A DNA stretch of 34,039 nt from an uncultured Bacteroides sp. (GTDB taxonomy: Bacteria; Bacteroidota; Bacteroidia; Bacteroidales; UBA932), in the NCBI GenBank assembly GCA_945874355.1, contig CAMCGB010000017.1, positions 1 to 34,039 on the forward strand. The letters run 5' to 3'. The notes under the pieces were generated by a model that searched no databases, was not told where the DNA came from, and worked only from the letters and a program-made list of their open reading frames with translations. Numbering within the stretch: the first letter of the stretch is position 1; every line of letters begins with the position of its first letter. Of the stretch, positions 25,607 through 34,039 are shown piece after piece. The position numbers and the translations under genes are program-made.

Positions 25607-27538
25607 ATGACCTTCAAAAAGCACATAATCCTATTGATGTCTGTTCTTGCAATAAGTTCTTGCAAGCAGGGTGAGTTGAGGCATCGTTTCGATTCGTCCA
25701 AGGACACTGACTATTATGAGTTCTCGCTTGGGGACCTCGGCCTTGCGGGCGTTGACAACTGGGAACCATACAAGTATATGATTCTTGAAATCAGATCTTC
25801 TACCGCTCAGCGCTTCCTTCTCGGAATAAACACTGACAACGGACTACACGAAAAACGTACACACGTGCTCCCGCAGGCTTGGGTAAAGCTCTGCATACCT
25901 CTTGAGTATTATCGTGAAAAACCGAAGCCTTCAAACGATCTTGCCGCTACGGTCAACAAGCCTCAGAATGGTGTGGGATTCCAGCACATAGAAGGAGGTA
26001 CCGTAGGTCCTCTTACCGGGGTGAAGGGAATAGGCATCAAGTATTACACCCCTCTTGACAATCCGGTCGTGGAGATTCGTTCCTTTAGACTGTCCAACGA
26101 GTATGAAACTCCTTCGTATCTCGGTGAAACTCCATACGTTGATATGTTCGGACAGTGGGCAGACGGTGAGTTCGAAGGAAAGGTTCACTCGATGGAAGAA
26201 CTTCAGGAAGTTTGGGCACGAGAGGAGCAGACCATAAGCAGCGAAGCCCTTCCAAGGTCAAAGTTCGGCGGATTCCTGGAAAAGAATGTCGGAGGCACTG
26301 GCTTCTTTCGTGTCAAGAAGGTAGATGGTCGCTGGTGGTTCGTTGACCCTGAAGGATATCTCTTCCTGTCAGTCAGCGGAGGCGGTCCTGTCGCAGGAGG
26401 CGGTGGAGATGCAGCCAAACGTGAAGGCCTTGAGAATATGTTCGAAGCCTATCCTCCGGAGACGACTGCACCCGCATATTACTTCCGTAACCAGAACGCT
26501 CCTGCACAGCCGCGTATGATGTCATTCGGCGAATGGAATCTTCATCGCCGTTATGGTTTTGATGACAATTGGAGAGATGCCTGGGCTGAAATGACGGTTA
26601 AAAGAATGAGCGCCTGGGGCCTCAATACCGGCTCGCCCAGACCTTCTTCATTCCCTTACATCGGTCACATCAGGCTACGCATAGAATCTATCTACGGAAT
26701 CCAGGATGTATATGCTGATGGTTTTGAGAAAATTGTTGCTGACGGCCTTGCCTATCTCAAGGATTCTAAAGATGATCCATACCTTATCGGATACTTCCTT
26801 CAGAACGAACCTTCCTGGCTTGAGACTGAACCCAGAGTATGCCAGTTGCTTCTAGATGATACTGCCGACAGGCCAATCAAGGTAGCGCTTAAACAATATC
26901 TTGCAAAGAACGGGGATACAGACGAGACAAGAACCGCATTCATTCACAAGACATACCGTACCTGGATTGCCACCTTGAACAAGTACATCCGCAAGTATGA
27001 CCCCAACCATCTGATTCTCGGAATCAGGTTTGGCCATAGCAGTGTCCCTCATCCTGAGATTCTTAAGATTGTGAAGGACTATTCAGACGTATTCGCTTTC
27101 AATACATACAGGCTTTCTCCCAACACTGAGTATCTTGATGCTGTGATGGCAGCTGTTGATATGCCTATGATAGACGGAGAGTTCCACTTTGGCACGATTG
27201 ACAGAGGTATGGCTCCCGGACTTGTGCAGGTAGCAGATCAGGAACAGAGAGCAATAGCTTTCAGGTACTTCGCTGAAAACGGGTTCTCTCATCCGGCTCT
27301 TGTCGGCATTGCCTGGTTCCAGTATACAGACCAGGGTCTGTTGGGCCGTGGAGACGGCGAGCGCTACAATATCGGTCTGGTGGACGTTACCGATCAGCCT
27401 TATCCGATAGTAAAGGGAATTAGGGCGGCTTCTGAAAATATCTATCAAGTACATTCAGGCTTGCAGAAACCTTTCAGTGAAAAGCCTCTAGGCCTGCGTG
27501 GCAATGAGGATGATCTTCTTTCGAAGTCAAACCAATAA
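25607..27538 (+). CDS. GH50-like (beta-agarase-related, clan GH-A) lipoprotein glycosidase
   Basis: This 643-residue protein has a lipobox ISSC (Cys19). An N-terminal beta-sandwich, CBM-like (about residues 25-175), precedes a TIM-barrel (about 240-620) resembling beta-agarases of family GH50. The likely acid/base is Glu401 in LQNEPSW and the likely nucleophile is Glu525 in GEFHFGTIDRGM, the two Glu expected in clan GH-A at the ends of strands 4 and 7. GH50 enzymes cleave beta-1,4 galactosidic links in agarose. Gut relatives may act on other beta-galactosides, so the substrate is open. The gene lies 18 bp after the DUF5107-TPR gene and 26 bp before susC. Surface anchoring would place it beside SusCD, which fits an enzyme making importable oligosaccharides. 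Confidence 0.8.
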   Translation: MTFKKHIILLMSVLAISSCKQGELRHRFDSSKDTDYYEFSLGDLGLAGVDNWEPYKYMILEIRSSTAQRFLLGINTDNGLHEKRTHVLPQAWVKLCIPLEYYREKPKPSNDLAATVNKPQNGVGFQHIEGGTVGPLTGVKGIGIKYYTPLDNPVVEIRSFRLSNEYETPSYLGETPYVDMFGQWADGEFEGKVHSMEELQEVWAREEQTISSEALPRSKFGGFLEKNVGGTGFFRVKKVDGRWWFVDPEGYLFLSVSGGGPVAGGGGDAAKREGLENMFEAYPPETTAPAYYFRNQNAPAQPRMMSFGEWNLHRRYGFDDNWRDAWAEMTVKRMSAWGLNTGSPRPSSFPYIGHIRLRIESIYGIQDVYADGFEKIVADGLAYLKDSKDDPYLIGYFLQNEPSWLETEPRVCQLLLDDTADRPIKVALKQYLAKNGDTDETRTAFIHKTYRTWIATLNKYIRKYDPNHLILGIRFGHSSVPHPEILKIVKDYSDVFAFNTYRLSPNTEYLDAVMAAVDMPMIDGEFHFGTIDRGMAPGLVQVADQEQRAIAFRYFAENGFSHPALVGIAWFQYTDQGLLGRGDGERYNIGLVDVTDQPYPIVKGIRAASENIYQVHSGLQKPFSEKPLGLRGNEDDLLSKSNQ

Positions 27539-27564
27539 CTAATAACACTAACCAAATCACTATC

Positions 27565-30500
27565 ATGAAACGAGTTCTAATAATGTCATTCATGATGCTG
27601 CTGTCGTTGAATATTTTTGCGCAGGGCATCACCGTGACCGGAACGGTTAAGGATTCCTTCGGTCCTATCATTGGGGCATCAGTTGTCTTGGTTGACAACA
27701 ACACAGTAGGAGTCATTACTGACGCTGATGGAAAATATTCTATCCGTGTTCCGTCTAAGGCATCTGTTCTTGAATTCTCCTTTATTGGATATGAATCTAT
27801 AAGGGAGACTGTAGGGGACAGGAATGTAATTGATATTGTGTTCAAAGAGTCTCTTCTCAGGCTCAACGACGCTGTGGTCATCGGTTACGGTACAACAACC
27901 GTGAAGGACCTTACGAGTGCGGTATCCTCAGTGAAGACAGAGGATTTGGACAACAATGCAACAGCAAGTGTCGACAATATGCTGCTCGGCCGCGTTGCAG
28001 GTCTGAACATGACCTCCAACTCAGCACAGCCTGGTGCTTCAATCGACGTCAACATCCGTGGTTCCATTTCACCTAACGGCAACAATGAACCTCTCTATGT
28101 GATTGACGGTGTACCTATGACAACAAACACATCGAACATCTCGTCAACCGTGGGTAACGGTGCGGCATCGGTCGCAACCGGACTAAGCCAGTCACCTCTT
28201 GCTACCATCAATCCTTCGGATATTCTCTCAATTGACGTCCTCAAGGACGCGTCTGCTGCAGCAATCTATGGTTCAGCATCAGCAAACGGTGTCATCATCA
28301 TAACCACCAAGAGGGGAAAGGAAGGCAAGGCACAGGTTTCTTACAGCGGATCGTACACCCTTCAGGCTCAGAAGCCTTATTACGCAAAACTTATGGATGG
28401 AAAGACATTCATGGAGCAGCAGAACTTCTGGGTACACGAGCGTGAGGCATTGAACAAGAACACATATCCTTATGGAAATGTAGATCTCAACGGCGACGGT
28501 GTTGTTGACGTCAAGGACTATGACCAAGCTTACAATTCTGTGTCTGACTACTATTCTGCCTCAGAAATTGCCAATGCAAAGAACTTCGACTGGCTCAAGT
28601 ACATCACAGATCAGGCATACGTGACTGAGCACAATGTGTCCCTCCAGGGAGGAAATGAAGCTACAAAGTATTTTGCTTCATATAACTTCTTCCAAAATGA
28701 TGGTATTCTCAAGAACTCAAAGCTTACCCGTAATACCTTCAGGATTAATCTGGACCAAAAGATTGGAAAGAGAATTGCTCTTGGCTTGAACATCAACTAT
28801 ACCAATATTGCTACAAACAACCAGTCCTCAGGCCAGTCTAGCGTAATAGGTGAAAGTACAAACTCTCTCGTACATTCAGCTTATGGATTTGCTCCCTACG
28901 TTGACGACTCATTCGATTATGAACTTGGAATGTACCCGCACGCAACTGATGGACAGCAGAACAATCCTGCCGGACAGCTGCAGATTACCGACAAGAACCG
29001 TAATCAGCGTGTCTTTATCAACCCTACTCTAAAAATTGATTTCACTGATAACCTCAGGCTTAACATTGTCGGAGGTTACGATACTCAGACCAGCCGTCGT
29101 GATTACTATATTCCGAAAACTGCCGGTATCAATCTGGTTCCTAACGGAATGGCTACAGTCGGCGGAAGCGAATCTACCAATAAATCGTTAGAGTCTTATT
29201 TCAACTACAATAAGGTTTGGGACGATCATCGTTTTGATGCTACTCTTGGTGTTGGAGCATATGGAACGTCATTCGCTTCATACATCCTACAGTCCTCAAA
29301 TTTCTGGACCGACTCTTTCCTGACTGATAACATGGCGGCAGGTACAGACAATGACCAGCGTTATACAGGAACAAGCCGTGGTGAGATTACCAAACTGTCC
29401 CAGTTCGGACGAATCAACTATACCTATAAGGATCGCTACATTTTCTCTGCGACTGGCCGTCGTGACGGATCTTCAGTATTTGCCGCGAACAAGAAGTGGG
29501 GTTTCTTCCCTTCTGTGTCAGCTGCCTGGAGAATCTCTGACGAGCCTTGGATGAAGATGAGTAAGGATTGGCTCTCCAACCTTAAGCTTCGTGTCGGATA
29601 CGGTTCTTCCGGTAATGAACCTAAGGCTGCAAATGCGCTTTCTGTATATGCTACGAAGGAGCTTACCGGCGCAGGCGTAGAGATGGCCTATGCCCTTATG
29701 ACTCAGGGTGGCTATCTTGGTGGCATCCAGCTCTCTACCGTGGCAAACCCTGACCTCTCCTGGGAAACGAACGAGATGGTCAACTTGGGTGTTGATTTTG
29801 GCCTTTGGAAGTCCAGGGTTAGCGGTAGTGTTGATGTGTTTGTCCGCTCGGCAAGGAACCTTCTTGACTACAAGTCTCTCCCGTCAGACCAGCCGGTTCC
29901 GAAGGTCATCAGCAATATCGGATCCACACAGGCAAAGGGTCTGGAATTCGAGCTGCATTCACTCAATGTAAAGACGCCTGATTTCTCCTGGAGCACTGAC
30001 TTCAACTTCTCATATACCATATATCGCTGGAAGACCAGGAATCCTGAACTTGTGCTTAACTCCTGGCAGTCAGAAACAGACGAAATGTCTGCAGTGTTTG
30101 GATGGGAAACCGATGGTATCTTCCACAGTTATGATGAAATCAACGCATACAAAAACGCGAAAGGTGAACTTCTCCAGCCTCTGGCTGTTCCGGGCAACAT
30201 CAAGTATAAGGATTACAATGGAGATGGTGTTCTCGACGACAAGGACAATCACTTCCTCGGAAGGACAACGGCACCATTCCGTTTCGGCTTCAACAACACC
30301 TTCACTTACAAGAGGTTTACTGCTACTATGTATTGGTATGGTGCAGCCGGATTCATTACGACATCGCCTGGAAACCGTGGAACTGCGATGGGAGGAAATG
30401 CCCAGCACAATACGTATGACAATGGTATAGACAAAATATGGAGCATGAAGAATCAGAACGGAAGCTGGCCCGGCATCGGAAATGATCTTACTTCATCAAC

Positions 30501-30753
30501 CCAGAGGACCGGTGGTACTAGTGATTTCTGGTTCAAGAAGATATGGTATGCTAAACTCAGGAATGTCCAGATGTCTTATCTTTTGCCTTCATCAGTTGCA
30601 GAGTATCTCCACCTTGGCTCTCTTGCCGTTTCTCTTGATGCTCAGAACCTGCTGAACATAACAAACTATGAGGGTTATGATCCCGAGCTGAGGGGTCCCT
30701 ATCCTTATCCTATCTGCTATTCATTCACCTTTGGTGTAAAACTTACATTCTAG
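27565..30753 (+). CDS. susC: SusC/RagA-type TonB-dependent outer-membrane transporter
   Basis: This 1062-residue protein starts with a signal peptide ending near NIFAQG. It continues with a carboxypeptidase-regulatory-like domain (about residues 23-105, VTGTVKDSFGPIIGASV). A plug domain (about 112-235) has the family motifs AVVIGYGTTT, LYVIDGVPM and VLKDASAAAIYGSASANGV. A 22-strand barrel ends GVKLTF. It imports oligosaccharides across the outer membrane using TonB/ExbBD energy and works as a lidded pair with SusD, encoded 24 bp downstream. Two DxNGDG loops, starting at D307 (DLNGDGVVD) and D883 (DYNGDGVLD), look like calcium-binding loops in extracellular segments; the second is usual for SusC proteins. 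Confidence 0.97.
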   Translation: MKRVLIMSFMMLLSLNIFAQGITVTGTVKDSFGPIIGASVVLVDNNTVGVITDADGKYSIRVPSKASVLEFSFIGYESIRETVGDRNVIDIVFKESLLRLNDAVVIGYGTTTVKDLTSAVSSVKTEDLDNNATASVDNMLLGRVAGLNMTSNSAQPGASIDVNIRGSISPNGNNEPLYVIDGVPMTTNTSNISSTVGNGAASVATGLSQSPLATINPSDILSIDVLKDASAAAIYGSASANGVIIITTKRGKEGKAQVSYSGSYTLQAQKPYYAKLMDGKTFMEQQNFWVHEREALNKNTYPYGNVDLNGDGVVDVKDYDQAYNSVSDYYSASEIANAKNFDWLKYITDQAYVTEHNVSLQGGNEATKYFASYNFFQNDGILKNSKLTRNTFRINLDQKIGKRIALGLNINYTNIATNNQSSGQSSVIGESTNSLVHSAYGFAPYVDDSFDYELGMYPHATDGQQNNPAGQLQITDKNRNQRVFINPTLKIDFTDNLRLNIVGGYDTQTSRRDYYIPKTAGINLVPNGMATVGGSESTNKSLESYFNYNKVWDDHRFDATLGVGAYGTSFASYILQSSNFWTDSFLTDNMAAGTDNDQRYTGTSRGEITKLSQFGRINYTYKDRYIFSATGRRDGSSVFAANKKWGFFPSVSAAWRISDEPWMKMSKDWLSNLKLRVGYGSSGNEPKAANALSVYATKELTGAGVEMAYALMTQGGYLGGIQLSTVANPDLSWETNEMVNLGVDFGLWKSRVSGSVDVFVRSARNLLDYKSLPSDQPVPKVISNIGSTQAKGLEFELHSLNVKTPDFSWSTDFNFSYTIYRWKTRNPELVLNSWQSETDEMSAVFGWETDGIFHSYDEINAYKNAKGELLQPLAVPGNIKYKDYNGDGVLDDKDNHFLGRTTAPFRFGFNNTFTYKRFTATMYWYGAAGFITTSPGNRGTAMGGNAQHNTYDNGIDKIWSMKNQNGSWPGIGNDLTSSTQRTGGTSDFWFKKIWYAKLRNVQMSYLLPSSVAEYLHLGSLAVSLDAQNLLNITNYEGYDPELRGPYPYPICYSFTFGVKLTF

Positions 30754-30777
30754 TTAAACAATCCAACTGATTATATT

Positions 30778-32502
30778 ATGAAAAAGATATTGTCTTTCAT
30801 ACTGGCAGTCAGCACATTGTGCGGAACTATTATGCTGACTTCATCGTGTGAGAAAATGCTAGAAACAAAGGTTTACGGGCAGATTGTCCCTGAAACCTTC
30901 TTCCAGAGCGAGAGCGACCTTCAGGCAGCTGTAGTCGGAATGATGATTTATGTTTCCGGCCGTGGTGCAGGAACCGACTATGGTCTTTGGACCAGCCACT
31001 GGGTGGCTCCGAGAATTTATGGCCTTTCGATGTCAGACGAGCTTTATCGTCAGTATTCTGCCTGGTCTAGATGGACTTGGACTCCTTCGTCCGGCATTGA
31101 AGACAACGGAGGAGGACGCCCTGAAGACAACTGGGCTGTATGGCAGTTCAACAGGGTAAGCGCAAAGATCACATCCCTTCTCCAGGACTTTCAGAACTGT
31201 CCTGTTGCCAAGTCCAATCCAGCTCTTGTAGAAGAGTACTCAAGGCAGCTCAAAGGTCTTCGTGCTCTGTATATGTACACTCTTTATGAGTTCTTCGGCC
31301 CTGTAAATACCATCATCGATCCTTCTCATCTTAACGAGATTGATCCACAGCCCCGTATGACCGAAGCAGAGTATCGTGCATGCATTGAGAGTGACCTTGC
31401 AGCAGTCCTCGAGTCAAATCTTCCAGACAAATACACCGGAGATATGAGAGGATATATAACGAAGGACTTTTTCCGCATGCTTTCAATCCGTTATTATATG
31501 GCTACTGAGCAGTGGGGAAAAGCTGAGGCCGTATGCCGCTACCTTCTATCTTCCGGCAACTATAAGCTCATTACCACACCTGGTGCAACGGTCACTACGG
31601 CCGATGTTATAGGCGTTGACAATAGGGTTGCCATTATGGGTCCTTCTTACTCTTATACTTACTCTCCGTTTGAGGTTGCCATCAACACTTGCCCCAATGA
31701 CGAGACCATCTTCTCCTGCCCGGTTGACAACAACCACGGAAATATCTGGATTACTGAGATTACCAGTGGCTCGTATTTCTACACTCCGGGGCCCAGCGCC
31801 GGAACTCTTACTGGAGCCTGGCATATGGGATGGACTCCTTGGGAGCATTTCCACTCGCTTTTCGGATATGAGGGAGACGAGTCCTATGAACTTGATACCC
31901 GTGTAAGACAATTCTATACTAAGGCATATAACCGAATTTCAGGCAAGTTGATGGTTGAGAATCCCGGACCTAATGAACTGTCAATGAATGGAGCATATCC
32001 TTATAAGTTCACAAACTACAAAGAGGCAGGACACTCTGGTGCAGAGTGGCTGATTGAGCAGCCGGCATACCGTTTGTCAGATGTCTATCTGTATCTTGCA
32101 GAGGCAATTGTACGCCAAAAGGGAGTTACTAGTGAAGCTATTGAACTTGTAAATTCCATCCGCTCCAGGGCAGGTCTCGGTACTGATATCAAGAAGCACC
32201 ATACTCCTTATTATGTAGCACGTTGGGGTAGTGATCCTACTGCAAGCAAGGATGCTTTTCTGCATCTGATTCTTTGGGAGAGAGGACGCGAGTTGATGGG
32301 AGAAGGCCAGAGATATGAGGATCTAAAGCGTTTCACCAGTCCTGATGGAACAAATATGCTGGTTGAGAGGGCTTATGAGCAGAACAGAATATCAGATAAG
32401 GCTGCAAATGCATACAGGGTGCTTGCACCTCTGCCTCATAAAGTCGTTCTTCAGTCACACGGTATCGTGGTACAGAACCCGGGATACCCGACAACTGAGT
32501 AA
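30778..32502 (+). CDS. susD: SusD/RagB-type glycan-binding surface lipoprotein
   Basis: This 574-residue lipoprotein has a lipobox TSSC (Cys24). It shows the SusD layout: an N-terminal helical part beginning VPETFFQSESDLQAAV, a central variable glycan-binding region, and the C-terminal RagB/SusD signature with YRLSDVYLYLAEA, VNSIRSRAGLG and ILWERGRELMGEGQRYEDLKRF. It caps the SusC barrel and binds the polysaccharide at the surface. Trp-rich stretches (31000-31140, 31740-31860) could supply aromatic glycan contacts. It is the last gene of the unit, and a 139-bp inverted-repeat element starts 28 bp after its stop. Confidence 0.96.
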   Translation: MKKILSFILAVSTLCGTIMLTSSCEKMLETKVYGQIVPETFFQSESDLQAAVVGMMIYVSGRGAGTDYGLWTSHWVAPRIYGLSMSDELYRQYSAWSRWTWTPSSGIEDNGGGRPEDNWAVWQFNRVSAKITSLLQDFQNCPVAKSNPALVEEYSRQLKGLRALYMYTLYEFFGPVNTIIDPSHLNEIDPQPRMTEAEYRACIESDLAAVLESNLPDKYTGDMRGYITKDFFRMLSIRYYMATEQWGKAEAVCRYLLSSGNYKLITTPGATVTTADVIGVDNRVAIMGPSYSYTYSPFEVAINTCPNDETIFSCPVDNNHGNIWITEITSGSYFYTPGPSAGTLTGAWHMGWTPWEHFHSLFGYEGDESYELDTRVRQFYTKAYNRISGKLMVENPGPNELSMNGAYPYKFTNYKEAGHSGAEWLIEQPAYRLSDVYLYLAEAIVRQKGVTSEAIELVNSIRSRAGLGTDIKKHHTPYYVARWGSDPTASKDAFLHLILWERGRELMGEGQRYEDLKRFTSPDGTNMLVERAYEQNRISDKAANAYRVLAPLPHKVVLQSHGIVVQNPGYPTTE

Positions 32503-32530
32503 ATAATAGTTTTGGTTAATAGTTTCCTGA

Positions 32531-32669
32531 GGCTGACTAAAAAGGCTGTCATATTGAGCGAAGTACAGGGTGAGGAGTCGAGATATCTATTGAATATCAA
32601 TGTCTTATATAGATTTCTCCCGCGCTTTGCTTGGTCGAAATGACAATATGGCTACTTTTTTAGTCAGCC
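32531..32669. repeat. 139-bp inverted-repeat element, copy 2 (MITE- or terminator-like)
   Basis: The ends GGCTGACTAAAAA (32531-32543) and TTTTTAGTCAGCC (32657-32669) are perfect 13-bp inverted repeats. Inside are further opposed arms: GTCATATTGAGC near the left and the half-element at 32611-32644, whose reverse complement begins GTCATTTCGACCAAGC and ends GGAGAAATCT, as in copy 1 at 3136-3170. Located just after susD, it may also terminate + strand transcription. Confidence 0.75.
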
Positions 32670-32844
32670 CATTTTTGAATATTTCTATAGCTGGAATCTT
32701 TGCTTGAGGCTAATGGCATTCCGTATGATTATGAGGAGTATTCAAAGGGATCGGGTTGATGTCTTTACAAATAGGTGTACAACTGGTGACCAAGGTATGA
32801 CAATGTTTGGGAAATCGGTGTATATCTAAGCGTCTGAATATCAA

Positions 32845-32876
32845 TAAAAAAGCCCTCTGCAATTTAGCAGAAGGCT
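32845..32876 (-). terminator. Rho-independent terminator of the - strand FISUMP-like gene
   Basis: On the - strand an AGCC..TCTGC/GCAGA..GGCT stem (one internal mismatch, 6-nt AATTTA-type loop) is followed directly by a run of six T (plus-strand A run at 32846-32851). It is about 95 bp after the stop of the gene at 32969. Confidence 0.8.
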
Positions 32877-32968
32877 GTATACCTGATATACACACAACTA
32901 ATTAAATACCAATGAGTTATGTGGTTCTATTTTCGATTGTTAACTGAACTTCATCAACTGAACCGATA

Positions 32969-34039
32969 TTATTTGGAGTCTGTGACAAGACGTACGGCGT
33001 AGCCACTGTCCTTGTAGTCCATTGAGCCAGGAAGGACATTGGAGCTATCGATGTACATAATGTATGCTTTGACGTTGTTGTAGGCTGTCGATGACCAGTA
33101 TGTGCCGGTCTGGCCTACGTAGTTGACACTTTCGGTGCTGCGAAAGCCGACGGCAGGAAGGCAGACAACTCCTTCGTTCTGAGCGTCTTCCCATTCTGAT
33201 GCCGTGTCGTAGCTTGTAAGGTCTCCGTTGCTGACCTTTGTTCCGCTAAAGCCGTCAGGATACAGAACTGTGCAGTTTGCTTTTCCTGCAACGGTTACTC
33301 CGTAGGCATAAAGCCCTGCTCTGTTGGCATTGGCATAAGCACCTTCATTGAAAAGATACTGCCACTCTTCGGTTGTGAGGGTGCGCCAGGTATTTTTGTC
33401 TCCTACTACATAACCCCAATCCTCATTGTAAATCAGATTGCCGCTTGTACGGGTTACGTTTTCGGTTGTGCATGCGTTAGGGATAATGGAGTTGGTCTCA
33501 TTGTATCCCCAGTTAAAGAGGCTGATGACGTTGGCATCGTAGCTACTTGCGCAATCGTACTGGTTAGGATAGAAGTCCCAGATTCCTGTATTTACCGTAT
33601 AACGGAGATTACCGTGGGAGAAGTGAACCTTTTTGGTGTCGCTTACGCTGAAAGATCCGCTGAGCTCTGAGAGAAGTGTAGAGAACTTGCTATTGTTGAT
33701 AGCTACGCTTATGCACTTCTTGTCGTCGCAGGCTACGGTTTTGCCGGTGGCGGTATATGTAGTAACGGTGGCGTCTTCGCTGTTGTAGAGAGTGAACTGA
33801 ATATCGGCACTGCTGGCTGAGAGATCTACATAGTAGAAAGCTATGCCGTCGGCCTCCTGCACGCCTGCGGCAAAGCCTTTGTAATTGGCGGAGCCATGGT
33901 TGATAGTGGGATAATCATTGTTGGATGCAAGTACGATCGGACCTTTTGGTTGTGCATAATCATCGGTAGTAATGTTCTTTACCTGAAGGTAATACTTGTC
34001 TGCCGAGTGTATCAGCTTGGAGTTGTCATTCTTCAGGAG
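32969..34039 (-). CDS. FISUMP-like surface/secreted protein, 5' end outside the window (partial)
   Basis: The frame is open from the stop at 32969-32971 to the window edge (357 codons), so the true N-terminus lies beyond 34039. A GTG near 33862 is only an internal codon. The visible part has an upstream beta-rich segment (KYYLQVKNITTDDYAQPKG). Then comes a region starting KKVHFSHGNLRYTVNTGIWDF, common in Bacteroidales surface proteins. A C-terminal FISUMP/lectin-like unit carries TWRTLTTEEWQYLF, TYWSSTAYNN and a final GYAVRLVTDSK. Function is unknown; it is probably exported. It is convergent with the polysaccharide locus and has its own terminator. Confidence 0.78.
   Translation of the reverse strand, partial: LLKNDNSKLIHSADKYYLQVKNITTDDYAQPKGPIVLASNNDYPTINHGSANYKGFAAGVQEADGIAFYYVDLSASSADIQFTLYNSEDATVTTYTATGKTVACDDKKCISVAINNSKFSTLLSELSGSFSVSDTKKVHFSHGNLRYTVNTGIWDFYPNQYDCASSYDANVISLFNWGYNETNSIIPNACTTENVTRTSGNLIYNEDWGYVVGDKNTWRTLTTEEWQYLFNEGAYANANRAGLYAYGVTVAGKANCTVLYPDGFSGTKVSNGDLTSYDTASEWEDAQNEGVVCLPAVGFRSTESVNYVGQTGTYWSSTAYNNVKAYIMYIDSSNVLPGSMDYKDSGYAVRLVTDSK

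Larger units (their letters stand above)
32503..32968. other. 466-bp intergenic stretch after the polysaccharide locus
   Basis: It contains the inverted-repeat element and the - strand terminator. Between them (32670-32844) no gene is convincing. A short + strand frame at about 32697-32754 reads LESLLEANGIPYDYEEYSKG before a TGA, which could be a fragment of a decayed gene but is too short to assign. Confidence 0.55.

Noticed and set aside
32710..32895. 61-codon - strand frame after the polysaccharide locus
   Set aside because: It reads through the rho-independent terminator stem and resembles no known protein.
33860..33862. GTG as the start of the last - strand gene
   Set aside because: The frame stays open with good coding content to the window edge, so the gene is 5'-truncated by the window and GTG is internal.

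Overview
The window looks like a chromosomal segment of a Bacteroidales bacterium (phylum Bacteroidota) of roughly balanced base composition. The evidence is a SusC/SusD pair, a hybrid two-component system with an AraC output domain, lipoproteins whose lipobox sits in an SSC context, -7 elements of the Bacteroidota TAnnTTTG type, and AT-rich leaders instead of strong Shine-Dalgarno sites. Genus cannot be fixed from sequence reading alone.

Region 1 (1-11694). After a possible C-terminal tail of an upstream gene comes a Fur-family metalloregulator on the + strand (151-561). Facing it is a long - strand export operon, in transcription order: TolC-type outer-membrane channel, MacA/HlyD-type adaptor, FtsX/MacB-type permease, LolD/MacB-type ATPase, and two more FtsX/MacB-type permeases. 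The leader holds a near-consensus sigma-54 promoter (GG-N10-GC) and two 17-bp inverted repeats 22 bp apart, so the operon is probably switched on by a sigma-54 enhancer-binding protein encoded elsewhere. Further upstream lies a second set of inverted repeats built on GTTTCGCA.

Region 2 (11695-16146). This holds a GNAT acetyltransferase (-), a surface lipoprotein with Ig/Fn3-like modules and two FISUMP-like domains (+), L-threonine 3-dehydrogenase tdh (+), and a decayed gene remnant on the - strand (15755-16000).

Region 3 (16147-32502). This is a polysaccharide utilization locus, all on the + strand: a lipoprotein with two GH43-like propellers, the hybrid sensor/regulator starting 1 bp after it, then a second unit of a DUF5107-TPR protein, a GH50-like clan GH-A lipoprotein, SusC and SusD. 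A perfect 10-bp-arm palindrome lies between the two units. A TTGTTCAA word next to it recurs upstream of the GH43 gene, making it a candidate operator for the hybrid regulator. SusC/SusD would bind and import oligosaccharides, the GH50-like and GH43-like enzymes would cut them, and the sensor would read a released oligosaccharide. A substrate with beta-galactosidic backbone and arabinose- or galactose-type side groups is a reasonable guess but not shown.

Region 4 (32503-34039). A 139-bp inverted-repeat element shares a 16-bp core with a copy inside the export operon. It is followed by a rho-independent terminator for a - strand gene that runs off the window and encodes another FISUMP-like surface protein. 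No tRNA, rRNA, CRISPR array or intact insertion sequence was seen.
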